From Talinum fruticosum (taxonomy: Eukaryota > Streptophyta > Magnoliopsida > Caryophyllales > Talinaceae): DNA of 64,000 bases. Within the stretch, counting starts at the first letter, position 1. The number at the start of each line of letters is the position of its first letter. A program made the translations under genes and the position numbers. The notes below the pieces were generated by a model. The model saw only the letters and a list, made by a program, of their open reading frames with translations, searched no databases and was not told the DNA's origin. Positions 55,900 through 64,000 of the stretch are shown here, piece by piece. Location: positions 3,039,001 to 3,103,000 of the forward strand of contig JAITYX010000007.1 in assembly GCA_021018815.1 (NCBI GenBank). Reading direction: 5' to 3'.

Positions 55900-56190
55900 G
55901 ATGCTAAGTAGATTGTACTTTAATCATTTGACAAGGTAAACCTGGATCGACCAGATTGCATCCTTTTCCAATCTTGCCTATTCCAACTATCTTGCCTTTT
56001 CTGTCATCTCCAAAAGTGAGCTTTCCTCCTTTATGTTTTTCTAACTCGGAAAAGAGTCCCGAGTCTCCTGACATGTGACGTGAACATCCACTCGTCAAGG
56101 TACCAATGTCCTTTTGATCTCTTCCGAGTGACCTGCAAAACAGAGACAATCTAACCCTTCTCACTTCCTCTAACGAACCCAGTAACATTC
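55900..56190 (-). pseudogene. SIRE protease, active site altered
   Basis: The frame 55904-56188 reads GTLTSGCSRHMSGDSGLFSE, where the family has a D-S-G-C-S-R-H-M motif; the catalytic D is replaced by T. KGGKLTFGDDRKGKIVGIGK follows, typical of the protease-integrase link. Confidence 0.88.
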
Positions 56191-57960
56191 TTTACTTGTG
56201 GTCCTTTTCGAGGAAGAAGGTTTTTCGGAACCCGATTTGAATGACTTTGGGTTTAGTCCGATTCCGAGTCTTTTCTTTAGAGAACCGAGCCTCGTGTCTC
56301 TTTCTTTTTGAAAACATTTCCTTTGGAAACCGAAGAAGATGGTTTCTTCTTGTAAATTGCCCTGGGCTTAGTCCTCCCTTTATTTTTATGAATGGGACCA
56401 TGCTCAGCTTTCCTGAACTTTACAGTTCCGGAATCCTTTTGAATAGTTCCGAGTAGGAATTGGATTCCTCCTCTTTGTTGAAACCAAGACCTTTTTTTTT
56501 AAGGAGACACATTGAGATCCTAAGAGCATGTCAAGGTTTTTCGACCTTGAGTAAATTTTAAGACCGGATCTTGAGACTCAATGGGCTTTTGCTTTAGCCG
56601 CTCATTTTCTTTTTCGAGTAACTCGGACTCGGTCTCATTGTATTGAGCACTAGTCTTGAGTTCTCCGAGTGTAAGTCTCAGCTTTTCCAATTCATTTTTC
56701 AAAGAGATGCTCTCGGACGAAATTGACTCAAGTTGTTCTTTGAAACGAGAAGAATTAGAATTGGACTTTTCTTCCAAAGTAAAAATATATTTAGCTAAAT
56801 CAGCTTTGGAGAATTTGAGGAAGTATTCAATTACCTCTTGAGGATTTGTTTCCTCATTGTCCGAGTCCGAGTCCGACTCTCTTTCGCTTCGAGTCGAGAT
56901 TGCCATCGGACATTTTGAGTCATCCGACTCCTCATCATCTTCCGATGAGTCCTCGTCGCTCCATGTGGCCATCATAGCCTTTTTCTTCTTTCTGTCCCTT
57001 TTTCTTTTTGGACGAGTCTTTGACTACGTGGTCTTTGCTGCCACACTCAAAACATCCAGAATTCTTAGTTAAAGATAACTTTGAAGGAGAAGAATACTTA
57101 CCTTTTCTATCCCTCTTATCTTTCTTGTAGAATTCTTCTTTTGGACTTTTATCCCATCTTTTGTGCTTCATCATTCTCTTGAAGCCTCTAACAATAAGTG
57201 CCATGGGATCCTCTTCGAGTCGGAGGAACTCGGATCCGCTTCTCCGGTTTACGAGGCTTTCGGTGCTATGTTCTTTTTGGTGTCGCCCTCGGCATCCTCC
57301 TCTTCCGGTGGATTTCATGAGTGAGAAGCTTCCCGATGAGCTCATCCGGCTTTAGAAGTGATAGGTTCCGAGCCTCCTCTATGGCAGTCACCTTGGGACC
57401 CCATCTTCCCTTTAGTAGGCTTCGAGTATCTTTCTGCACATTTCTTCGTGTGTAATCTTCTTACCCGAGAGATTTGAGATTGTTGGTAATCTCGATAAAT
57501 CGAATGAACATTTGAGTGATGTTCTCTTCGACTCCATCTTGAATAGCTCATATTTATGAAGATATTGACTTATCTTTGCTTGTTTGACCTAGCTTGTGCC
57601 TTCATAAGTGTTGACCGAGTGTGTACCACACTTCTTTGGCTGAGTCACGAGCAGATACTCGATTATATTCTTCTAAGCCGATGGCGCACATCGGAATGTT
57701 TATTGCCTTGAAGTTCTTTCCGAACTTCTCTGCTTCATCCGGAGTAAACTTGGCTTTAGTCTTGGGAATGATTCTAAATTCTTCCGTCTTCATGGGAATG
57801 TAGTTTCCCTGTTGTATGATGTCCCAAACATCTTCATCATGATCCAGGAGGAAGCATTCCATGAGCTTCTTCCAAGTGCACGAAATTTGATCCTTTGAAT
57901 TTTGGCGGTCTGCTGGAAGATCTTCCTTCATCGAACTCTCCGTTGTTCCGAGCCATTTAA
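56190..57960 (-). pseudogene. SIRE gag with zinc knuckle and coiled coil
   Basis: 57602-57931 holds the N-terminal gag core (YIPMKTEEFRIIPKTKAKFT, CAIGLEEYNRVSARDSAKEV). 57342-57551 and 56935-57345 continue over frameshifts; the knuckle CFECGSKDHVVKDS has the last Cys changed to Ser. 56520-56975 is acidic (SDEDSSEDDEESDDSK), then a coiled coil (RFKEQLESISSESISLKNEL, LLEKENERLKQKP). 56192-56401 is basic. The knuckle would bind element RNA. Confidence 0.9.
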
Positions 57961-57995
57961 TCTTTATACCTTTAGATGGTCAGATCCTTTCTGAA

Positions 57996-58015
57996 AGGCT
58001 AGGCTCGATACTAAT
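57996..58015 (-). promoter_or_regulatory. Primer binding site of the SIRE element
   Basis: The minus strand reads ATTAGTATCGAGCCTAGCC just after the LTR end; it resembles the initiator-Met type TGGTATCAGAGCC. Confidence 0.75.
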
Positions 58016-59615
58016 TGAACGTTTGCTCGGGGAGAGTCCGAGTCACCCTAGAGGGGGTGAATAGGGTGATGGAGGATTTTCGATGAAAATCAAACTCCTT
58101 TGCCAAAGTAGAGACAGAAACGCATTCCGAGTCTAAAACGGGGTCGAAAAGTATGAACTCGGAATTGCAATAAAGAGTAAGGAAGCAGATTAAGCGAAGC
58201 TTTAAGACTGCTCCGAGTCTAGAATGAACTCGGAAAGTCAAGACACGGAGATTACGTGGAAACCTTCCCGGGGCGGAAAACCACGGACCGTGCTAATCCA
58301 AGCACGAAGTCAAATCCACTATTTTGAGTCCACAAAATATAGTAGACTGATCGAACCCGAGTTGCTCCCTTAAACAACTCTTTACAAGTTTTCCTAGACT
58401 CGAAATTCCCTTATCCGATCTAGTACTTCCTAACCGAGATAACCCTTACAGCTAGGGACAACTAAGCTGAGTTAACCCTTACAACTCAGTCAAGGGACCT
58501 TACTTAGAGAGTAAGAAAGTGTTTGTAACTAAGTACAAGACCTTACAACTCGAGAATATAATGAATTACGAATGGGAGTTGTAAGTAGAAGATTGAGGAT
58601 GAATACAATGACTTTGCTCAAGTACGTGTATTAACAATAGGTTCGGCAATCTTCAAGTCTTGAGAGTTGGCTTCTATTTATAGATGACCAAGCAGCATAG
58701 CCGTTATCTCCAACTTCTAACGGGAAGTCCTTTGTGGCCGTTGTTAAAAACTTTCCGAGTCACTCAAAAAGTATCCATTGTGATATGAACGTTGGTCAAC
58801 GGTTCTTAACTCTCTTGGAAGTCCCAAAACCACTCGGCGGTGTCTTGAAGGATAAGGTGGAAACCACCGTTAAGCTTGACGTTTTGGTTTTCCGGATTTG
58901 GAAACAGACGGCCCCGACACAATCTTCCGGGGCTAGGTCGGAGAAGGGGAAAAGCCATGTGTGCTCGGTGATTTGACGTTTTGAAACCGGTTACTTTTGT
59001 ATTTCAAAAAGAGTATCCTCGTTTGAATAACCTACAAAAGTAAATCAATTTTGGTTCTCAAAGTATAAAATACTTTGGTCCAAAATTAGACACGGATAAT
59101 AATATAATTAAGATAATTAAGCAACTAATTATTTGAGTCGGAAAAGGAATGGAATTTTTCGAGTCTAATATCCATGAAACTCAAAATTCCATCCGAGTTA
59201 GTCTAAGCGAGAATCAAGTTATACAACAAATATCGAGTGAAACAAACTTGATCTAGACTAAGCATGGTTCGGATTAGAGCGCCGACTACAACAGAATAGG
59301 ACTATAACATGAAGTCGGACTCGAGTGCGGTTAAGCGAAATACTAGTCAATTCAACATGCGATATATCTAAGTGATGAGGGACTCGGAACCGAGTGAGAC
59401 AAGCGTGAGTACATATCTGTTTTCCGAGTCACTTAGAGACAAGCAAAAGTACATGAAGTAAATGCCATATCACTTAGAGAAGATACCATATCACTTAGAA
59501 AAGTTTCTAAGGTACAGAGAATGCCTTGGAATCAAAACCTTATAAGTGAGAAGTTTTTATACCTGATTCCTTTGTTGGAACTCGGAAAAGTGCGGAGCAG
59601 ATGTCCGAGTCTTCA
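58016..59615 (-). repeat. 5' LTR of the SIRE element
   Basis: Very similar to 48705-50305 along its whole length. A minus-strand TATAAATA lies at 58675-58682. Short frames inside (58011-58241, 58734-58976) are not genes. Confidence 0.94.
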
Positions 59616-60099
59616 TGGGGAACATATGTAGAGATTTTTGGGGAAGTTTCATATAGAAGCATGTTCTCTTTGATGAGTTCTACAACTATTTATACCGTAT
59701 TCCGCCGAGGGAAACTTGACCTCACCTGCCGCCACCCTCGTATAATGTGAGGCTAGGCCCATGTGCCGGTGCCAGCCCACCATGTCCACCTTCGAGCAGG
59801 TGGCCCGACACGTTTTGATTATGGGCCTAGTTATATTTTCGGCTCATTTTTATTCCGTATTTTAGCCCGATTCATCGATGACCAAGTTGTTCCACTTAAA
59901 AATTTCATTTCTTAGTTTTATTATTTTTCTTTTGGGGGAATAGGGGCTGAAAAGTGCAATTTTTTTGGTTAGGTCTTTGAATTTTCACAACATATAAATA
60001 GAGATCGCATTTGTTTAAAATAAGTCTTGCGTTCATTTCCTTGCATAAGTACAATTTTCTAAAAGTACAAATTTAACAAACAAAGCACCATTGAAGAAT
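59616..60099. other. TSD copy and flank resuming the sequence left of the SIRE element
   Basis: 59616-59620 is the TSD TGGGG. A GC-rich stretch (59700-59830, CCGCCGAGG, GGCCCGACACG) follows. No gene. Confidence 0.6.
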
Positions 60100-61799
60100 T
60101 GTTTAGTTCTCAACATCCATGAAGTCAACATTGATGCTTCCAAAGAGATAGGTACCCATATCATCTGCAAAGGAAGTTAAAACTCGCTTATCCTCCAGGC
60201 ATTTGAGACGAGCTAGACCCGAATGCCCAAGAAAATGTGAGGCCTCATAATAAGGCTCATTAAAGAAAGACTTCTTAGGATTATAGGGCCTACCAAATGG
60301 GTTGTATGTCCGTAGTGACACAACATTGATACCAATCCCGGAGGTGCTAGGTCCAGGTTAAGACATATTTCTCCTTCGGTAATGCCCGGAATAACTTGAC
60401 CCGATAGCACCTCTAGACGATGCTGAATGAGTTTGAGGTTGCTCATGCATTTCCATTTGAACCCCGGAACCACGAAGATTGGTTCCTAAAGCGAGCGCCG
60501 ATCCAGCCACGGCTAAGGACCACGAGTCCACGTCGGATTGTGGACCTAGGTAAAAAGTGGGTTCAAAATTCAATAATTTCCTAGACCATAGCAATCAAAA
60601 AGATAGGTGCTCAAAAGGCTTACCGTTGCTACTTCGTTAAGATCCGACCGCAAGAAAGCAAGCCCAACCACTTTTCGTTGACTTTAACCGGCCTTGACCC
60701 ATGCAATCTGCGGCAAGAAATGATGGGTGATTCCTTTAGTCGGGTGAAAATTGAGAAAAATATTCATACATCCATAGCTGCAAATTAACCACACAAGAAA
60801 ATGTATCCATACCAGATAAATGTAAAGGTTCAAGAGGAATAGAGCAAAACTCGATAATCCTTTACAAGCTAGATAAGGGCATGTAATTGACATGGTCAAT
60901 CTACAAGGTGGTACGTCGGGTGCCCAAATGCAAACCTTTTATTAAACAAGTCTATGCAGGCATTCCCCAATTCAAATCTTTTATTATATCTAAATTCACC
61001 TAGTTGACTAAGTAGTGGACGTTGACTTTGGAGCCTTGATAAGAGAAGATAAACATACACAACATAAGGGCAAGAACAATTCTAGCTCGTTGTCGCAGAT
61101 CTTGTCAAGCCTATAACTCCTCATTTGCAATAGCAAAATGGAGAATTGAGTATTTAAGGTTATTGGATAGAGGAAATTGAACAACGAGTAGGTCCAAAGA
61201 GTTTATGCAAGTTATCACGATTTTTATACAAATTATAGTCATACACTAAAGGGGCACCCAAAAATTCAAACCCGTGATGACGGCAAAGTCCAAAGGAGAA
61301 ATGGTCATTTCTCCAAAGGGAAAATGGAAACTGTTGGTTATGTCCCAAAATCTCTCACCTATTTCTTTAGTGATACCCCAATCGGTGATATCGTATAAAC
61401 TATATAAATCGGTGTAAAGAGGGCAAAACCCGACATAGCTTATGATCTCGCTCAAGTGGATAATCCCGATTTTGAATGTGTCGAAGAATTTTTGGATAGC
61501 TCCACCACTCCTTATAGTATCTCCCTACAAAGATGCCAAATAGAAAAATTCCTTACTAGATGCCACACTAGCGTTAAGACAAAAGAAGATCGAAAAGAGA
61601 TATCACCGTAATGTAAATTGGCATAGAGAAGACATGGTTGTTGACCTGCACTAAGGTCGCTTGGGTCCCATTCATGATGAGGACACCATTGTCGCTCCAT
61701 CAATGAAAATGAGGTCAAATCTTCAACCCTTGTCCTTCTTTCGAGATGCGAGTGTCTCGGAGGCATTGTTAAAATTTCTTTCTCAAAAAAGAGGACCAT
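60100..61799 (-). pseudogene. Plant mobile domain (PMD, MAIN-like) ORF, degenerate
   Basis: A start at about 61766 gives MPPRHSHLERRTRVEDLTSF and DLSAGQQPCLLYANLHYGD. After a stop, another frame (61246-61455) reads GAIQKFFDTFKIG upstream, then MSEIISYVGFCPLYTDLYSL, FWDITNSFHFPFGEMTISPL and DFAVITGL, the hallmark of the plant mobile domain. A one-base indel in a T-run shifts it to GAPLVYDYNLYKNRDNLHKL (61160-61348). Farther on are decayed PMD C-terminal parts (DLNWG-like, LWMYEYF) and low-confidence frames at 60103-60594. PMD proteins (MAIN, MAIL1) act in the nucleus in silencing and genome stability, and PMDs also travel in transposable elements. Confidence 0.7.
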
Positions 61800-62530
61800 A
61801 ATACTTTTCTTTTAAGGAATAGAAGAAGAAGCTAACAGCAAGCAAAAGGAAGAGAAGAAGTGGAGATGTGCAAATGAAACATCCAAGCTCTCTATTTTAT
61901 AGACAAATCAAATCATCAAATCAGCTTTAAAAAATAAAGGAAAAACCAAGGAAAAATCATATTGACTATCTACCCACTCTTTGAATGAATTCTACCAACA
62001 GTTGACCGGCACCGGTCCACGAGGCCCGACATCGATTAGCCAGCATGAACCGGCATTCAGGTATGTGGCCTAAACTTCGGAGCCGACCCCCACAGGAGTG
62101 GTCGACCACATTCTCAGCACGATCGAGCAAGTTGCAGACAAGGTGCCAACTATCTTTTCTTCATCGGTGTTCTTTCCAGTTTATTTAGGACGAAATTATT
62201 CAAGTAAAAATTGGACTTTCCTACATTTGATTATCTACTCGACAAAATTTTTAGTGTAGAAAACTATTTAGTTAGCTTTAGATCAAGAAACTATCAAGAT
62301 TAAGCGTAAAGCCGAGATTTAGGACTTCGATCAAGACAAGCTTAGAAACCTCATAACCGAATTTCAAACTACATATCACGAGTCAAATCTAGGCCCATTG
62401 TCGAAGTTCAGCTCACGAGACAGCCAGTTCAATACACCTCAAATTTACGAAAACTTGATCAAAAGAACGTCAACTAAATAAATAAGTACTCTTTAGTGTC
62501 TACTTTGACCCTTGTCTTGTAAACTCTGGT
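61800..62530. other. Non-coding stretch between the PMD ORF and the LTR
   Basis: A GC-rich part (62000-62120: GACCGGCACCGGTCC, GGCCCGACATCG) resembles 59700-59830. No gene. Confidence 0.5.
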
Positions 62531-62546
62531 CAAAGTGGTGGCTAAG
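62531..62546 (+). promoter_or_regulatory. Polypurine tract before a Tat/Ogre-like LTR
   Basis: CAAAGTGGTGGCTAAG is followed by TATAGACACC. The intact minus-strand equivalent at 35834-35850 is TCAAAGTGGGGGCTAAC, then TGTAGACACTC. Confidence 0.65.
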
Positions 62547-62670
62547 TATAGACACCTAAAACATATCATTCTTATTTATTTTATATATTTATGTTAGCCC
62601 GATGATGAAAACCTAACCTCATTTATATACTCGAGTTAAGATTATACTAAAGTAGAGTGGCAAAACCTAT
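62547..62670 (+). repeat. Start of a Tat/Ogre-like LTR (3' LTR by position)
   Basis: TATAGACACCTAAAACATATC, then GATGATGAAAA and GAGTGGCAAAACC, align with 25954-26075. Homology stops at about 62670, so the rest is replaced, deleted or interrupted by another insertion. Confidence 0.55.
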
Positions 62671-63040
62671 TTAAGTGGTAAGATCATACGACTTAAGTGT
62701 ACCCCACATTATATGCAAACTATTTTTAGGGGACCATATTATTAGAATTATTTTAGAAGTGATCTACATTTTACTGTAACTATTAAGGGGTACTTTCGTT
62801 AAAAAGTTGTTTGCATCTCGTTAAGTTTTATTGAAATGACAAAATTGCCCACCATATATATACATATCTCTCTCTCTCTCGAACACTCGAACACTCATGC
62901 TCTCCTTTGAACACTCTAGCGTCTCTCTCTTTCCTTCGAACATCGTTCCTCCTTCAAACCCCCTTCGATTTCTCATATCCGCATAGCCGGAGCGGAAGCA
63001 AATGTTGCGAAGAAGTTGAAGAAAGTCTGTGGAAAACTAA
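62671..63040 (+). other. Possible MULE terminal region and 5' leader
   Basis: GGGGTACTTTCGTTAAAAAG and GACAAAATTGCCCACCA (62795-62850) resemble the ends of plant Mutator-like elements. A CTCTCTCT/TCGAACACTC leader follows. No partner terminus is in the window, so this is a guess. Confidence 0.3.
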
Positions 63041-64000
63041 ATGGTAAGTGATTAGTTCATCTTTTTGTTTTATTTTGAACTTGATTTCAAATGGGGTGAG
63101 TGGGTTCTCTTTTTTATGAGGGATTTTGAATTAGTGATCGAAGAATCAAAATTAGGGTTTCATAGTTGTTTGTTATTTGTTGATTTGGTATAATTTTAAG
63201 GAATAACAAGTAAACAATCGAAATTCAAGGTTTTGAGACTAATTTTAGGGTTAGTTTTGAAGGATGCTCTGTTTGAATAATTTAAATTTATTATTTGTTG
63301 ATTTGGTATAATTTAAGTTTTTTTATTATCTGGTATAATTTAAGTTTGAAATTGAGGGTTTTGGGACTCGAAATTAGGGTATGTGACTTTTTGTTTATTA
63401 TTGTATAATTTATGTTTAAAAAGAATTTTTGAATGTAATAATTTGAAGGATGCTCTGTTTGAAGAATTTCATTTTGTATGATGCTTTGTTTGAAGGATTT
63501 CTTTTTATAAGTTTATATAATGTGAAAATTGCCTGAAAGTTTGGGTTGTTTGTATGATTCTCTATTTAAGTTATTGAACTGGTTGCTCGTTGTGTTTTGT
63601 TGTAATGATTAGGGTACTAGGTGTATTATATGTCATTTCAAGGACACCACACTGCATATATAATTTAAGTGGGATAAATATCAAGTAATTGAATTATTTA
63701 GAGATATTAGAATAGTTGCTAGGGAAAAGGAGATTAGGTTCCCTAAATTTCCCGGGTTTTCATGGCATCCTCCTAGAAGAGAGAACCAAAAGTGGCCACT
63801 TATGACATATGGTGATTGGATTAAGTTAACAAAAATTTGGGGGAAGATGAAAAGAAATGTGTCAATTCCAGTTTATATGGTTGAGCTTTATGAGGCAAGT
63901 AATTTGCAAAAAATTGTTGAAAGTTTAGACAAGGTGTCAACTTCTCAACCCGAGAATGATCCTACAATAAGTGAAGTTGGGGCATGGGTTGAAAACTTGA
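63041..64000 (+). CDS. Possible 5' part of a MULE-like gene, running off the window
   Basis: ATG at 63041-63043 is directly followed by GTAAGT. A 569-bp T-rich intron would end at TGATTAG (63612). The joined frame gives MGTRCIICHFKDTTLHI, one TAA (63661-63663), then an open frame to the window edge: FKWDKYQVIELFRDIRIVAR, FPKFPGFSWHPPRRENQKWP, LMTYGDWIKLTKIWGKMKRN, VSIPVYMVELYEA. The D-K-x-x-x-I-E-L pattern and the (V/I)YMVE strand fit the N-terminal PB1-like part of plant Mutator-type transposases, which often have an early intron. The single stop, or the exon choice, means it may be a pseudogene. Family confidence is low. Confidence 0.4.

Larger units (their letters stand above)
48705..59615 (-). 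mobile_element. SIRE-type Ty1/copia retrotransposon, minus strand, structurally complete
   Basis: LTRs of 1601 and 1600 bp, PBS, gag, protease, integrase, RT, RNase H, an extra ORF and a PPT are all present. The 5-bp TSD TGGGG is perfect (48700-48704, 59616-59620). The LTRs differ by only a few percent by eye, so insertion is recent. The PPT (ATCAAAAAGGGAGATTG), the 1.6-kb LTRs and the extra ORF after RNase H mark the SIRE/Maximus lineage. Frameshifts, stops and altered catalytic residues make the proteins inactive. Confidence 0.96.

Noticed and set aside
1..64000. CRISPR, operons, ribosome binding sites, resistance genes, organelle DNA
   Set aside because: Nothing in the window supports them; the DNA is plant nuclear and repeat-dominated.

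Overview
This is plant nuclear DNA, and nearly all of it is a graveyard of nested transposable elements. The clues are plant-specific families: a SIRE-type Ty1/copia element, a chromodomain Ty3/gypsy element, Tat/Ogre-type LTRs, an En/Spm (CACTA) element with a Ulp1-like protease, a RICESLEEPER-like hAT transposase, a plant mobile domain gene and tRNA-derived SINEs. An angiosperm is likely; I cannot name the species. I found no intact host gene, rRNA, functional tRNA, CRISPR array or organelle insert.

Layout. 1-3720 looks like the 3' part of a Tat-type gypsy element: a purine-rich tract, 122-bp and 62-bp repeats, an antisense ORF, then an LTR with a TATA box. A SINE with near-perfect target-site duplications (TSDs) lies at 3951-4066. 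5327-11663 is a decayed Ty1/copia element, split by an internally deleted gypsy derivative at 7613-9353. 11664-19579 is AT-rich and gene-poor, with two hAT-type miniature elements (one clear, at 17848-18492), a second SINE, short duplications and a LINE-like RNase H remnant. 19580-25243 is a chromodomain gypsy element on the minus strand, of the same LTR family as the nested derivative.

25954-26500 holds a decayed Tat/Ogre-like LTR start. 26546-33660 is CACTA territory: a CACTACAAG terminus, subterminal repeat arrays, an ORF2 (Transposase_24 plus Ulp1-like) and a TNP2 C-terminal remnant, all reading on the minus strand. 33988-42270 is a minus-strand Tat/Ogre-like element: 3' LTR with a polypurine tract (PPT), a gag remnant, a 54-bp minisatellite, a primer binding site (PBS) and a truncated 5' LTR. 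A solo SIRE-family LTR (37567-38997) interrupts it.

42271-43137 and 47495-48704 look like one gypsy 3' end/LTR, split by an hAT element (43138-47494) with a broken transposase. 48705-59615 is a structurally complete SIRE-type copia element on the minus strand, with about 1.6-kb LTRs and a perfect TGGGG TSD. 59616-62600 carries a decayed plant mobile domain ORF, antisense to a PPT and LTR start at 62531-62547. The right edge may hold the first exons of a MULE-like gene running out of the window.

Coding capacity is dead throughout, through stops, frameshifts and lost catalytic residues. What remains informative is the nesting order, the TSDs, the shared LTR families and the antisense passenger ORFs beside LTRs.
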